From the NCBI RefSeq assembly GCF_001528745.1, contig NZ_BCNS01000095.1, positions 30,420-94,419 on the forward strand: 64,000 nucleotides of DNA, in the 5' to 3' direction. The notes beneath the pieces are model-generated. The model saw only the letters and a list, made by a program, of their open reading frames with translations, had not been told where the DNA came from and made no database searches. The DNA is from Marinobacterium profundum (lineage in GTDB: Bacteria; Pseudomonadota; Gammaproteobacteria; Pseudomonadales; Balneatricaceae). Positions 19,264 through 28,950 of this stretch are shown piece after piece (within the stretch, counting starts at the first letter, position 1; each line of letters starts with the position of its first letter). A program made the position numbers and the translations under genes.

Positions 19264-20183
19264 TGGAACGCAAGGTCAGCGTTTCCCTGGCGCTGGGCAG
19301 TGGCGGTGCCCGAGGTTACGCCCATATCGGGGTGATCGAGGAGCTGGTACGTCGCGGATACCATATCAAGGCGATCGCCGGCAGCTCGATGGGTGCGCTG
19401 GTGGGGGGCATGTATGCTGCCGGTGCGCTGGAGCCCTATCGGGACTGGGTGTCGGGCCTGACGCGAATGGATATTCTGCGCCTGATGGATGTGACTTTCA
19501 GCCGCGGTGCCATTCGTGGCGACAAGGTGTTTGCCAGGCTGCGTGAGTTTGCGGGGGATCCTGATATTGAAAGTCTGCCGCTGAGCTTTACTGCCGTGGC
19601 GACGGATTTGTCACACCAGAAGGAAGTCTGGTTTCAGAAAGGCTCACTCATGAGCGCTATTCGTGCATCGGCGGCGGTGCCTGGTTTTTTTACTCCAGTG
19701 GTGACCGATAACCGCGTGCTGGTGGATGGCGGCGTGCTGAATCCGCTGCCCATAGTCCCGACCGTCGCAGCCCATGCCGACCTCATAGTGGCTGTTGATC
19801 TGAATACCAGTCGTTACCGTTTGCCTGTGGTGGATATGCCACAGAATGCCTTTCTGGATCATAGCGGTCATGGTGATGATGGCGAACTTCAATCCGAAGT
19901 TTCGGTCGCTGCAGGTGGCGCTGCGGCCAATGGTACTGGCGAAAAGGCGCGTTTTGGCGGGCGGTTCGATATTCTGCTGAGCTCGGTGGAGGTGATGCAG
20001 AGTGCGCTGAGTGAATACAAAATTGCGGGTTATCCACCGGATCTGAGTATTACTATTCCCAAGGAAGTCTGCAGTTTCTATGAGTTTCACCGCGCTGAGG
20101 AGTTGATCGAAATTGGCCGGCAGATAGCGCGGGAGCGGCTATCTGCGATGGAGCAGGGCAGGCTGACGCTGTCCCATGGCTGA
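19263..20183 (+). CDS. Patatin-like phospholipase (RssA type)
   Basis: 306 residues. A serine/aspartate dyad hydrolase: oxyanion loop GSGGARGYAHIGV, nucleophile GSSMG (Ser42) and Asp155 in LVDGGVLNPLP. Length and motifs match the RssA/NTE-like bacterial patatins, presumed lipid acyl hydrolases. Segment 205-230 is low-complexity (GDDGELQSEVSVAAGGAAANGTG). Translationally coupled to the DUF4892 gene. Confidence 0.9.
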   Translation: MERKVSVSLALGSGGARGYAHIGVIEELVRRGYHIKAIAGSSMGALVGGMYAAGALEPYRDWVSGLTRMDILRLMDVTFSRGAIRGDKVFARLREFAGDPDIESLPLSFTAVATDLSHQKEVWFQKGSLMSAIRASAAVPGFFTPVVTDNRVLVDGGVLNPLPIVPTVAAHADLIVAVDLNTSRYRLPVVDMPQNAFLDHSGHGDDGELQSEVSVAAGGAAANGTGEKARFGGRFDILLSSVEVMQSALSEYKIAGYPPDLSITIPKEVCSFYEFHRAEELIEIGRQIARERLSAMEQGRLTLSHG

Positions 20184-20205
20184 TCGCTGATCTAAGCTGT
20201 GTCTG

Positions 20206-20748
20206 TTAGCTGCGAATGAGCGACATGAATTCGTTGCGAGTGGCCAGGCTGTCTCGAAACGAACCCAGCATCATCGAGGTTTTCATGCTGGCGTTCTGCT
20301 TCTCGACACCGCGCATCATCATGCACATATGCTGGGCCTCAATCACCACGCCGACTCCGGCGGCGTTCGTCACCTGCATTATGGCCTCGGCGATCTGTTT
20401 GGTCATGTTTTCCTGAATTTGCAGCCTGCGGGCAAACATGTCGACGATGCGGGCGATTTTGGAGAGCCCTATCACGCGGCCCTGGGGTATGTAGGCTACA
20501 TGGGCCTTGCCGATAAAGGGCAGCAGGTGGTGTTCGCACATGGAGTAGAGCTCGATGTCCTTCACCAGCACCATTTCGCTGTTGTCCGATGGAAAGAGTG
20601 CGCCGTTGACCACAGTGTCCAGTGATTGCTCGTAGCCGCGGGTAAGAAATTTCATGGCTTTGGCCGCCCGCGCTGGCGTGTCCTTAAGGCCCTCGCGATT
20701 GATATCTTCTCCCAGTGCCTCAATGATCCGTGCGTATTCCTGTTCCAT
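20206..20748 (-). CDS. folE: GTP cyclohydrolase I
   Basis: 180 residues. It converts GTP to 7,8-dihydroneopterin triphosphate, the first step of tetrahydrofolate synthesis. Zinc ligands Cys71 and His74 ([10 protein letters not shown]) and Cys142 ([14 protein letters not shown]) are present. At 180 residues it is shorter at the N-terminus than E. coli FolE but has the length of the FolE2-type paralogues of pseudomonads. Followed upstream on the same strand by the Smr gene (43 bp). Confidence 0.95.
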   Translation of the reverse strand: MEQEYARIIEALGEDINREGLKDTPARAAKAMKFLTRGYEQSLDTVVNGALFPSDNSEMVLVKDIELYSMCEHHLLPFIGKAHVAYIPQGRVIGLSKIARIVDMFARRLQIQENMTKQIAEAIMQVTNAAGVGVVIEAQHMCMMMRGVEKQNASMKTSMMLGSFRDSLATRNEFMSLIRS

Positions 20749-20791
20749 GCTGCCTCCCGGGACCCGTATGATCTGTCGCTGCTATCAGCTA

Positions 20792-21364
20792 TCAGGGTAA
20801 ACCACTTTTCCCGCTCTTGCGTTTTAGCAGTACATAGAGCGCGCCGGTGCCGCCATCTTTCGGCTGGGCCGAGCAGAACGCCATGACGCCGTGGAGCTGG
20901 CGTAGCCAATCGTTGACCAGCGATTTGAGAATCGGGTGGGCGCCGGCCTGGGAGTAGGCCTTGCCATGCACCACCAGCAGCACGCGCACCTGTTGGCGCA
21001 GGCCATCGTGGATAAAGCGGCACAGTTCGTCCCGCGCCTTATCTACTGTCATGCCATGCAGATCGAGCCCCTGTTCCCAGGGAATATGTCCCTTGCGCAG
21101 GCGTTTCATCAGGCCAATCTGGATGCCGGGGGCGGCGAAGAGCAGTTCATCGCTGGACTCGACGATCTCGGCGGCTTCGCTGGAAAGGCCGTCGATAACC
21201 TGTCGGGTTTCACGGGTGGCGGCGGCGCGCTTGTAGTCAAGGCTCTGCTGATCGGAGGCTGGACGGCCGATATCGGCGCGGTCGTGCTGGTGACGATTCA
21301 CGTCCTGCATCAGGTTTTCGAATGAAATCACTGAGTCATCAGCGGGAAGCTTGTGGTCTGACAT
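20792..21364 (-). CDS. Smr (MutS2 C-terminal-like) endonuclease domain protein
   Basis: 190 residues. A variable charged N-terminus (about 95 residues) is followed by a full Smr domain: GLDLHGMTVDKARDEL, VLLVVHGKAYS and FCSAQPKDGGTGALYVLLKR. Stand-alone Smr proteins are DNA or RNA endonucleases of unclear role. Divergent from prmB; 119 bp lie between the two start codons. Confidence 0.88.
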   Translation of the reverse strand: MSDHKLPADDSVISFENLMQDVNRHQHDRADIGRPASDQQSLDYKRAAATRETRQVIDGLSSEAAEIVESSDELLFAAPGIQIGLMKRLRKGHIPWEQGLDLHGMTVDKARDELCRFIHDGLRQQVRVLLVVHGKAYSQAGAHPILKSLVNDWLRQLHGVMAFCSAQPKDGGTGALYVLLKRKSGKSGLP

Positions 21365-21483
21365 GGCGTCACTTCAATATTTTCATTAACATAGGCGCCT
21401 TTGGAGCACCGCTTTGGATATTGGGTCTGAGCGCTGTGGTCGCTATGGTGCGGCACAAACTCCCCTCTATTATCGGTTTTGGA

Positions 21484-22398
21484 ATGAGCATCGATCAAGA
21501 ACAGGTTGTAAATGAGCTGTATACGATACGTGATTTTGTCCGCTGGAGTCTGAGTCAGTTCAGTCGCGAGCAGGTATTTTTCGGTCACGGCACGGACAAT
21601 GCGTGGGATGAAGCGGTTCAGCTGGTGCTGGGGGCCATTGATCTGCCCTGGGATACCAATCCTGCGGTGATGGATGCGCGCCTGACGTACGGTGAGCGCA
21701 AACGCGTGGTGGAGTTCCTGCGCCTGCGCGTCGAAGAGCGCAAACCCTTGCCTTATGTAATCGGTGAGGCCTGGTATCTGGGCATGCCATTTTATGTCAA
21801 CGAGAACGTGCTGATACCGCGTTCGCCCATTGCCGAGCTGATACAGGCGCGCTTTTCACCCTGGCTGCGGCCTGGGCCTGTTGAACGTATTCTGGATCTG
21901 TGCGCCGGCAGTGGCTGCATTGGTATTGGCTGTGCCGACGTATTCGAGGAAGCCGAAGTCGACCTTGTGGATGTGTCTGTCGAGGCGCTGGAAGTGGCGG
22001 CACGCAATGTTACCCGCCATGGACTGGAAGATCGCGTCAATGTGATCCAGAGCGATCTGTTCAGTTCGTTGCAAGGACGCAGCTATGATCTGATTGTCAG
22101 CAATCCGCCCTATGTGGATGCGGCCGACTATGCTTGCATGCCGGCCGAGTTTGGTCACGAGCCCGAACTGGCGCTGACCTCCGGCGAAGATGGGCTGGAC
22201 ATTACCCGCAATATCTTGCGCCAGGCCTGTGAGTTTCTGCGCGAAGACGGCCTGCTGGTGGTGGAAGTCGGCAACAGCGAGGTGCACCTGATGGCGGAAT
22301 TCCCCCAGGTACCACTGATCTGGGTTGAGCTTGAGCATGGCAACGGTGTCTTTGCGATCACGGCCAAAGACCTGCGACAGTACCGCGATTTCTTCTGA
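21484..22398 (+). CDS. prmB: Ribosomal protein uL3 N5-glutamine methyltransferase PrmB
   Basis: 304 residues. A SAM-dependent methyltransferase with motif I DLCAGSGCIGIG, the amide-binding NPPY motif (IVSNPPYVDAADY) and AYLMGMPF-like EAWYLGMPFYVNENVLIPRSPIAELI, which distinguishes PrmB from PrmC. The start at ATG 21484 (MSIDQEQ) removes a 54-residue extension that overlaps the Smr gene and its promoter region. Followed by aroC, as in many gammaproteobacteria. Confidence 0.93.
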   Translation: MSIDQEQVVNELYTIRDFVRWSLSQFSREQVFFGHGTDNAWDEAVQLVLGAIDLPWDTNPAVMDARLTYGERKRVVEFLRLRVEERKPLPYVIGEAWYLGMPFYVNENVLIPRSPIAELIQARFSPWLRPGPVERILDLCAGSGCIGIGCADVFEEAEVDLVDVSVEALEVAARNVTRHGLEDRVNVIQSDLFSSLQGRSYDLIVSNPPYVDAADYACMPAEFGHEPELALTSGEDGLDITRNILRQACEFLREDGLLVVEVGNSEVHLMAEFPQVPLIWVELEHGNGVFAITAKDLRQYRDFF

Positions 22399-22551
22399 GG
22401 CTTTGGCTGCTGCGCCTGGCAGTCTGTCGGACAGGCTGCTAACAGGCCAGGAGACGCAGAGTACGTTTAATTTATCACCAGGCGCGGCCAGGGTTGTCGG
22501 TTTTTAACCGGCAGCGGGGCAGTGTCCGGGTTTGCTGTGACAGGAACACAT

Positions 22552-23643
22552 ATGTCTGGAAATAGTTTCGGTAAGCTGTTTACGGTGTCCACCTTTGGCG
22601 AAAGTCACGGTCCGGCACTGGGGTGTGTGGTCGATGGTTGCCCGCCGGGAATCGAACTGTGTGAGGCCGACCTGCAGGGCGACCTGGATAGGCGCAAGCC
22701 TGGCACCTCGCGCCACACTACGCAGCGGCGCGAGCCCGATCAGGTGCGCATTCTCTCCGGTGTTTTCGAGGGTCGTACCACAGGCACGCCCATCGGGTTG
22801 CTGATTGAGAACACCGATCAGCGCTCCAAGGATTACTCCAATATCGCGGATACTTTCCGTCCGGCCCACGCTGACTATGTCTACAGCCACAAGTACGGCT
22901 TTCGCGATTACCGCGGTGGCGGTCGTTCTTCTGCGCGGGAAACCGCTATGCGCGTGGCGGCCGGCGGCATTGCGCGCAAGTTTCTTGCCAGCAAGGGTAT
23001 CGAGGTTGCCGGATACCTGAGTCAGCTTGGGCCCATTCGCATCGATGAGCAGCGTTTTGACTGGGCAGAGGTTGCCCGCAACCCGTTTTTCAGCCCGGAT
23101 GCCGAGGCTGCCGCGCGCATGGAAGTCTACATGGATGAACTGCGCAAAGAGGGCAACTCCATTGGTGCACGCATTTCAGTGGTTGCACGCAATGTGCCCG
23201 TGGGGCTGGGCGAACCGATCTTTGACCGGCTGGATGCGGATCTGGCCCATGCCCTGATGAGCATCAATGCCGTCAAGGGTGTTGAGATCGGTGATGGCTT
23301 TGCCGTGGTGGAGCAGAAGGGTACCGAGCACCGTGATGAGATGACGCCCGAAGGGTTTCTGTCGAATCACGCTGGCGGCGTGCTGGGCGGAATTTCCACC
23401 GGACAGGACATTATTGCCCATATAGCGCTCAAGCCGACATCGAGTCTGCGTCTGCCGGGGCGCAGCATCAATGCCCAGGGAGAAGCGATTGAGGTTGTTA
23501 CCAAGGGGCGGCATGACCCCTGCGTTGGTATCCGTGCGACACCCATCGCCGAGGCCATGATGGCCATAGTGCTGATGGATCACTACCTGCGGAACCGTGG
23601 GCAGAACGCGGACGTCACGACAAGCGTGCCTGTTTTACGCTAA
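22552..23643 (+). CDS. aroC: Chorismate synthase
   Basis: 363 residues. It forms chorismate from EPSP with reduced FMN, the last shikimate pathway step. Signature regions: [47 protein letters not shown] (in two parts), [15 protein letters not shown] and the C-terminal [21 protein letters not shown] (22542-22545) is 6 bp before ATG 22552; the in-frame start at 22522 is less likely. Confidence 0.97.
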   Translation: MSGNSFGKLFTVSTFGESHGPALGCVVDGCPPGIELCEADLQGDLDRRKPGTSRHTTQRREPDQVRILSGVFEGRTTGTPIGLLIENTDQRSKDYSNIADTFRPAHADYVYSHKYGFRDYRGGGRSSARETAMRVAAGGIARKFLASKGIEVAGYLSQLGPIRIDEQRFDWAEVARNPFFSPDAEAAARMEVYMDELRKEGNSIGARISVVARNVPVGLGEPIFDRLDADLAHALMSINAVKGVEIGDGFAVVEQKGTEHRDEMTPEGFLSNHAGGVLGGISTGQDIIAHIALKPTSSLRLPGRSINAQGEAIEVVTKGRHDPCVGIRATPIAEAMMAIVLMDHYLRNRGQNADVTTSVPVLR

Positions 23644-23731
23644 AAGAGCACCGCCAGAGGCTGTCTGGTGTTTTGAGAGAGCGGTCGCCGGCGGCGGCCA
23701 AAGCAATCGTATTAAAGGGTTTTGCAAAGAG

Positions 23732-24586
23732 ATGACTTCGAATTACGCCGAAAAACTGTATGACGGCTATGGCCAGAGCTTTGAGATTGAAGAAGTGCTG
23801 TTTGAACAGCAAACCGACTCCTGGCATCTGATCATTTTCCGCAACAAGAAATTCGGGACAGTGATGGCGCTGGACGGCATCATTCAGACCACCGAAAAAG
23901 ATGAGTTCGTCTACCACGAGATGCTGACCCATGTGCCGCTGATTGCCCATGGTGCTGCCAAGCGCGTGCTGATTATCGGTGGTGGCGATGGCGGCATCCT
24001 GCGCGAAGTCCTGAAGCATCAGGGCGTTGAACATGTGACTCAAGTCGAGATTGACCAGGCCGTGATCGACATGTGCAAAACCTACCTGCCGAATCACTCC
24101 CAGGGCGCCTTTGATGATGCCCGTGCCAATATAGTGATTGCCGACGGTATCGAGTTTGTGCAGCAGACCGACGAGAAGTTCGATGTCATTATTTCCGACT
24201 GCACCGACCCTGTCGGACCCGGTGAAGTGCTGTTCTCCAGCGCCTTCTATGAAGGCTGCAAGCGCTGCCTCAACGACGGTGGTGTCTTTGTGGCGCAAAA
24301 TGGTGTGGCTTACATGCAGGTAGAGGAAGTGTTGACGACCCGCCGTCGCCTGAGCCCGTACTTCAAGGATCAGACATTCTACTGTGCCGCGGTACCGACC
24401 TATATTGGTGGCAACATGACCCTGGCCTGGGGCTCGGATAACGCCAGTCTGCCCTCGCAGCCGCTGGATTTGATCGAGCAGCGCTTCGCAGCATCGGGTA
24501 TCAAGACCCGTTACTACAATCCGGCGATGCACTGCGGCAGCTTTGCCTTGCCACAGTTTGTTGTTGATGCCCTCAAGGACGCCTGA
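23732..24586 (+). CDS. speE: Polyamine aminopropyltransferase (spermidine synthase)
   Basis: 284 residues, close to E. coli SpeE. N-terminal beta domain, then SAM-binding-like [30 protein letters not shown] and the catalytic segment [17 protein letters not shown]. It transfers aminopropyl from decarboxylated SAM to putrescine. The start at ATG 23732 ([15 protein letters not shown]) is preferred over a frame extending back into aroC. No speD lies nearby. Confidence 0.93.
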   Translation: MTSNYAEKLYDGYGQSFEIEEVLFEQQTDSWHLIIFRNKKFGTVMALDGIIQTTEKDEFVYHEMLTHVPLIAHGAAKRVLIIGGGDGGILREVLKHQGVEHVTQVEIDQAVIDMCKTYLPNHSQGAFDDARANIVIADGIEFVQQTDEKFDVIISDCTDPVGPGEVLFSSAFYEGCKRCLNDGGVFVAQNGVAYMQVEEVLTTRRRLSPYFKDQTFYCAAVPTYIGGNMTLAWGSDNASLPSQPLDLIEQRFAASGIKTRYYNPAMHCGSFALPQFVVDALKDA

Positions 24587-24691
24587 TAGCGTTCCTTGCT
24601 GCGGGTCCCCCGTTGGTGGGGATTCGCAGTCAATGCGTTACCTGAATGCTTCAGTGGGCTGCTCAGGCCCTGGCAGGCAAGTTTGGCACTA

Positions 24692-25858
24692 ATGTCTGAG
24701 CCCATTCCCTACCGGCGCTTGTCCGGTTTCTATTTTTTCTATTTCGCGCTGCTTGGCGCCATAGTGCCCTACTGGCCGTTGTATCTTAAAAGCCTTGAAT
24801 TTGATGCCCGCACCATCGGTATGCTGATGGCTATTGTGCAGGCGTCCCGTATTCTGGCGCCCAATATCTGGGGCTGGGCGGCGGATCGAACAGGGCGGCG
24901 TATCGAGATTGTGCGCTTTGGCAGTGGCATGACGGCCCTGGTGTTTCTGGCGATTTTTTGGCAAGACAGCGCTGCGGGCATTGCCTGGGTCATGTTGGCT
25001 TTTTCGTTTTTCTGGAATGCGGTGCTGCCGCAGTTCGAGGTGATTACGCTGCGTCATCTCGGCGCCCAGCGGGCCCGTTACAGCCAGTTGCGGCTCTGGG
25101 GCTCCGTGGGCTTTGTGTTGACCGTGGTGGTGCTGGGCTGGGCGCTGGATTTGATTGGCATCGATTGGCTGCCCTGGATCATGCTGGGGCTGATGCTGCT
25201 GATCTGGTGCACGAGTCTGCTGGTCGGTGCGTCTGCGCAGGGTACGCGGGAAGCCGCTCAGGGGGAGGGTTTTCTGCACAGGTTGCGCAACCCTCAGGTG
25301 ATGGCGTTTTACGGTATCGTGTTTTTGGTGCAGTTTGGGCACGGTCCCTATTACGCCTTTTACAGTCTGCTGCTGGAGAGTCTGGGTTACAGTCGCGGGC
25401 AGATAGGGCTGCTGTGGGCGTTGGGGGTCATCGCCGAAATTCTGGTGTTTGCCATCATGCACCGGCTGATCGGTCGCTTTGGCATCCGTACTCTGATGCT
25501 GATCAGCCTCTGGCTCTGTGTGCTGCGCTGGTTGCTGATCGCCTGGGTACCTGACTGGTTGCCGTTCATGCTGCTGGCTCAAGTGCTGCATGCTGCGACC
25601 TTTGGTTGCCTGCACGCGCTGGGTATCAGTCTGGTACAGCAGTACTTTTCAGAGCGTTCGCAGGGGCAGGGGCAGGCGTTGTTTTCGAGTCTGGGCTTTG
25701 GTGCCGGTGGCGCAGCAGGGGCCCTTGCTGCGGGTTTGCTCTGGGATACCCAGGGTTCCGCAGTCGCTTTCATGACTGCAGCTGCAGCAAGTCTGGTGGC
25801 GATCATGCTGGCAATAATCTGGATTCGTCCGGAAAAACTGCAGCAAAATGAGCGTTAG
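24692..25858 (+). CDS. MFS transporter, HcaT/PPP-like family
   Basis: 388 residues with 12 predicted membrane helices. The start MSEPIPYRRLSGFYFFYFALLGAIVPYWPLYL and the NIWGWAADRTGRR loop are typical of the MFS_1-like group related to 3-phenylpropionate transporter HcaT. The substrate cannot be told. ATG 24692 is chosen because the upstream extension from 24596 is not membrane-like. The ribosome-binding site is weak. Confidence 0.82.
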   Translation: MSEPIPYRRLSGFYFFYFALLGAIVPYWPLYLKSLEFDARTIGMLMAIVQASRILAPNIWGWAADRTGRRIEIVRFGSGMTALVFLAIFWQDSAAGIAWVMLAFSFFWNAVLPQFEVITLRHLGAQRARYSQLRLWGSVGFVLTVVVLGWALDLIGIDWLPWIMLGLMLLIWCTSLLVGASAQGTREAAQGEGFLHRLRNPQVMAFYGIVFLVQFGHGPYYAFYSLLLESLGYSRGQIGLLWALGVIAEILVFAIMHRLIGRFGIRTLMLISLWLCVLRWLLIAWVPDWLPFMLLAQVLHAATFGCLHALGISLVQQYFSERSQGQGQALFSSLGFGAGGAAGALAAGLLWDTQGSAVAFMTAAAASLVAIMLAIIWIRPEKLQQNER

Positions 25859-25919
25859 ATTTGTATTGCAGTGCAGTTATACTATAAATTCAGCTTGGTC
25901 GATCGATCTCGGGGACAGT

Positions 25920-26186
25920 ATGAATTTCAAGATTGATGTAGATATGACGCCGGATGAAATGCGCCGGATGCTGGGACTGCCGGATATTGCAGGCTTTCAG
26001 CAGGAAATGCTCGACCAGATACGCGAACGTATGGCATCAGGGGCGGATGGTTATGATCCGCTGACCCTGTTCAAGCCCTACATGACCGGTGGTCTGGGTT
26101 CGATGGAGGCGCTGCAGCAGATGATGCTGAAGATGATGACTAATTATAAAGGTGCGTCTAAGGAAGCCGGGAAAGCTTCTGACTGA
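25920..26186 (+). CDS. DUF6489-like small protein, PHA-linked
   Basis: 88 residues: MNFKIDVDMTPDEMRRMLGLPDIAGFQQEMLDQIRERM, then a phasin-like C-terminal half with GGLGSMEALQQMMLKMM. The N-terminal pattern (I-D-x-TPEE-R-LGLPD) fits DUF6489. GGGGA 4 bp before ATG 25920 sets the start. Only 19 bp separate it from phaR, so both are likely one operon and the protein may bind PHA granules (inference). Confidence 0.72.
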   Translation: MNFKIDVDMTPDEMRRMLGLPDIAGFQQEMLDQIRERMASGADGYDPLTLFKPYMTGGLGSMEALQQMMLKMMTNYKGASKEAGKASD

Positions 26187-26205
26187 TGTTGAGGTCGGAT
26201 CGCGA

Positions 26206-26736
26206 ATGAGTGAAAGCAACGAGAGAGTGGGTGCCTTGCGCATACTAAGAAAGTATACCAACCGTCGACTTTACGATACGTCAAAGAGTTGTTACGTGAC
26301 GCTGGAAGACGTCAAGCTGCTGGTACTTAGCGGTGAGGCGTTCCAGGTGCAGGATTCCAAAACCGGCAATGATCTTACGCGCAATATTTTGCTGCAAATC
26401 ATATCGGAGCAGGAAGCTGAAGGTCACGGTACTTTGCTGACCAATCAGGTGCTGCAGCAGCTGATCCGTTTCTACGGTGACAGTATGCAGGGCATGATGA
26501 GTCAGTATATCGAACAGAGTGTCGGGGCCTTTCTCGAGCATCAGGATCGTATTCGCGAGCAAATGCAGAACATGATGGGCGTGGCCAATCCGCTGACGGT
26601 GATGAACCGGCTGGCGGATCAGAACATGGCGATGTGGAATATGTTCAAGCCGGGTGGTCGTAACGCCGACGGCGTGGAGGCAGCGGGCGAGGCCGAGAAG
26701 CCAAAGCCGGCTGCTTCCAGCAAGCCAGACAAGTAA
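26206..26736 (+). CDS. phaR: Polyhydroxyalkanoate synthesis regulator PhaR
   Basis: 176 residues. The N-terminal DNA-binding domain has ILRKYTNRRLYDTSKSCYVTLEDVKLL (in two parts: ILRKYTNRRLYDT and YVTLEDVKLL), followed by a PHB-accumulation regulatory domain and a helical, M/Q-rich C-terminus. PhaR senses PHA and represses phasin genes. Start at ATG 26206 (MSESNERVG), with GAGGT 10 bp upstream. Convergent with phaE-phaC across a shared terminator. Confidence 0.93.
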   Translation: MSESNERVGALRILRKYTNRRLYDTSKSCYVTLEDVKLLVLSGEAFQVQDSKTGNDLTRNILLQIISEQEAEGHGTLLTNQVLQQLIRFYGDSMQGMMSQYIEQSVGAFLEHQDRIREQMQNMMGVANPLTVMNRLADQNMAMWNMFKPGGRNADGVEAAGEAEKPKPAASSKPDK

Positions 26737-26783
26737 GTCGATAGAGAGTAGTCGACTGATCTGATTGCGATCTCTGAGGAATC

Positions 26784-26809
26784 AAACCGCCGCTTTAATG
26801 CGGCGGTTT
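26784..26809. terminator. Bidirectional terminator between phaR and phaC
   Basis: AAACCGCCGC (26784-26793) and GCGGCGGTTT (26800-26809) form a perfect 10-bp stem with a 6-nt loop. The stem ends in A3/T3 on either side with further T on the plus strand, so it can work both ways. Confidence 0.85.
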
Positions 26810-26834
26810 TGTGTCCGCATGTCTGGCATGGCGT

Positions 26835-27902
26835 TTAGCCGTCGCGCTGCAGCAGCCACTGAGCGATGTGGGGTGCCAGCAGATTTTGCGCACCTTTGCC
26901 GACGAAGATGCCAATATGGCCGGCGGCTATCGGCAGGGCTTCGTAGTCGCTGGACGATGTGAGATCGGCGAGCACAGTCGAGGCGGATGGTGGCACCAGG
27001 TGGTCCTGTTCGCCATAGATATTGAGCAGTGGCTGGTGGATCTTGTGCAGATCGACGGCCTTGTCACCGATGACGATCTGCCCCAGCACCAGCTTGTTCT
27101 GTTGAAAGAAATCCTGAATGAACTGTCTGAAGGCCTCGCCGGCCTGGTCCGGGCTGTCGTGTATCCATTTTTCCATGCGCAGAAAGTTGAGTGCCTTGCC
27201 CCGGTTCTGCAGCTGGTCGGGCATGCGCAGTTGCTTCTGAATGCCAAGGCGCATCGGCATCAGTGACTGGTAGGCGTCGTTAAGCATGCTGCCGGGGATG
27301 TTGCCGTAGGTTTCCACCGCAAGGTCGGCATCGACCTTCTGCGCCAGATGGCTCAACAGGTTGTCCGGGGTGTGGAAATCCACCGGGGTTACCAGTGTGA
27401 TCAGGTTTCTTATTTTGTGTCCATGGATTGCGCTGTAACACAGGCTGAAAGTGCCGCCCTGGCAGATGCCCAGCAGGTTGATGCGGTCGTGGCCGCTGCG
27501 CTGGCGTACCTGGTCGACACAGTTGTCGAGGTAGTCATTGATGTAGTCATCCAGATCCAGATGGCTGTCGCCGGCATCCGGGTAGCCCCAGTCGAGCAGG
27601 TAAAGGTCGATCCCCAGAACAAGCAGCTTTTGTACCAGTGAACGGCGGGTATCCAGATCCAGCACGTAGGGCCTGTTGACCAGGGCATAGCAGATGAGCA
27701 ACGGCGTTTGACAGCGTTTGGGGGCTTCGCTGACATAATGCAGCAAACGCAGTTTGTCCTGGCGGTAAATCACCTCGCAGGGGGTGGGGCCAACGTCCAG
27801 GGCGCGGATCTCGGTCAGGGTTTTGCAGCTGTCAACAAGCTTGCGGTGATGGGCCTGTACTTCTTCGCAGACCTTGTCGGGGTCCAGATCGATTCCCTTC
27901 AT
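26835..27902 (-). CDS. phaC: Class III poly(R)-hydroxyalkanoate synthase subunit PhaC
   Basis: 355 residues, the length of class III PhaC. Lipase-like box GICQGG with catalytic Cys147, Asp300 (YGEQDHLVPP) and His329 (AAGHIG). It polymerises hydroxyacyl-CoA (mostly 3-hydroxybutyryl-CoA) as a PhaC-PhaE complex on granules. It overlaps the end of phaE by 4 bp, so expression is coupled. Confidence 0.95.
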   Translation of the reverse strand: MKGIDLDPDKVCEEVQAHHRKLVDSCKTLTEIRALDVGPTPCEVIYRQDKLRLLHYVSEAPKRCQTPLLICYALVNRPYVLDLDTRRSLVQKLLVLGIDLYLLDWGYPDAGDSHLDLDDYINDYLDNCVDQVRQRSGHDRINLLGICQGGTFSLCYSAIHGHKIRNLITLVTPVDFHTPDNLLSHLAQKVDADLAVETYGNIPGSMLNDAYQSLMPMRLGIQKQLRMPDQLQNRGKALNFLRMEKWIHDSPDQAGEAFRQFIQDFFQQNKLVLGQIVIGDKAVDLHKIHQPLLNIYGEQDHLVPPSASTVLADLTSSSDYEALPIAAGHIGIFVGKGAQNLLAPHIAQWLLQRDG

Positions 27903-28894
27903 GCTTGGCGTTTCCTGCCGGTTGCTGGACGCGGGGCGGGCTTTCTGATTTCGCTGCGCAGCGCCTCGAGTTCTGCGCGCAGTGCCTGCATGGCAGTGTT
28001 GTCCGGCGCTGTGGCTGTCGCCTCGCGATCTTGCTGTTGCTTCTGCTGTAGTCGCAACTGGCGTACCTGCTTGCGAAGCACATGGGCTTCACGGCGCAGT
28101 TGCCGCAATTCATGTTGGGTGGCCAGGCCCGCGGTCTTTAGCCGCGCATCGCGCACCTGTTGGGCGAAGCGGTGCAGGCGCATGTGAGCGTTGGACAGAC
28201 GCCCGTGGGCGGCCTGAAAGGCGGTGCCAAAGGCCTGCTGACGATAGGCGTGTTCATAGTGCTCGACCCAGAGGTCGTGCAGTCCTGCCAAAGATGTGAC
28301 AGCGCTATCGGCCTGGGATAACTGAGTGCTGAGCGCGATGGCGCCCTGATGAGTTATCTCGCCTATCTGGCCCAGATACTGTTGCAGTGCCTGCTGGTAG
28401 TCCAGCAGCAGCTCTAGTGCCTCCAGGGCCTGGGCTCTGGCATCGCTGGCGGTTGCACCCGATGCAACAAAAAGCCGGCTGAGTGCCTCCAGGGCGGCTC
28501 CGTCGAGCAGTTGCTCTGCATCAATGCCCGATGCGTGCAGCAGGCTGGTGAGATTGTCCGGCAGTTTCCAGCTCTGGGTGGCATCCTGGCCCGCCTGTTG
28601 CTGCAGTGCATCTAGCCAGTGCTCGATGGTATCTGTCAGTGTCATCCCGGATGACGGGTTTTGCAGGGCCTTGAAAAAGGGCTCGGCATACTGGTTCAGC
28701 ACAAGGATCTGGCCGGCGAGCTGGGCCAGAATGCGCTGCTGCGGCTCACCGCCCTTGTCACCATTGGGGGTGCTGTCCTTCAAAAAGTCGCCCCAGATCC
28801 CGTGCGCTGATAAGTCGTTGGCGGACAGTTGGGCCCAGTAGGCTTGCTGCTGTTCGAGCCACTTTTCCATCAGGGTACGAAAATCGTCGGTCAA
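27899..28894 (-). CDS. phaE: Class III PHA synthase subunit PhaE
   Basis: 331 residues, mostly helical, beginning MTDDFRTLMEKWLEQQQAYWAQL. It has a central PHA_synth_III_E region and a C-terminal coiled coil rich in R, L, Q (about 250-315). PhaE is required for activity of class III PhaC. It lies directly upstream of phaC, the usual class III arrangement. The final PAPRPATGRKRQA tail is basic and low-complexity. Confidence 0.92.
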   Translation of the reverse strand: MTDDFRTLMEKWLEQQQAYWAQLSANDLSAHGIWGDFLKDSTPNGDKGGEPQQRILAQLAGQILVLNQYAEPFFKALQNPSSGMTLTDTIEHWLDALQQQAGQDATQSWKLPDNLTSLLHASGIDAEQLLDGAALEALSRLFVASGATASDARAQALEALELLLDYQQALQQYLGQIGEITHQGAIALSTQLSQADSAVTSLAGLHDLWVEHYEHAYRQQAFGTAFQAAHGRLSNAHMRLHRFAQQVRDARLKTAGLATQHELRQLRREAHVLRKQVRQLRLQQKQQQDREATATAPDNTAMQALRAELEALRSEIRKPAPRPATGRKRQA

Positions 28895-28950
28895 AAGGTG
28901 TCTCCGGACGCCTTGCTGCGGATGCCCATATTAATACAGCCCTGTGGCCG

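Noticed and set aside
23597..23731. N-terminal extension of speE (and likewise of prmB, topA and the MFS gene)
   Set aside because: The extensions overlap neighbouring genes or promoters and do not fit the family starts.
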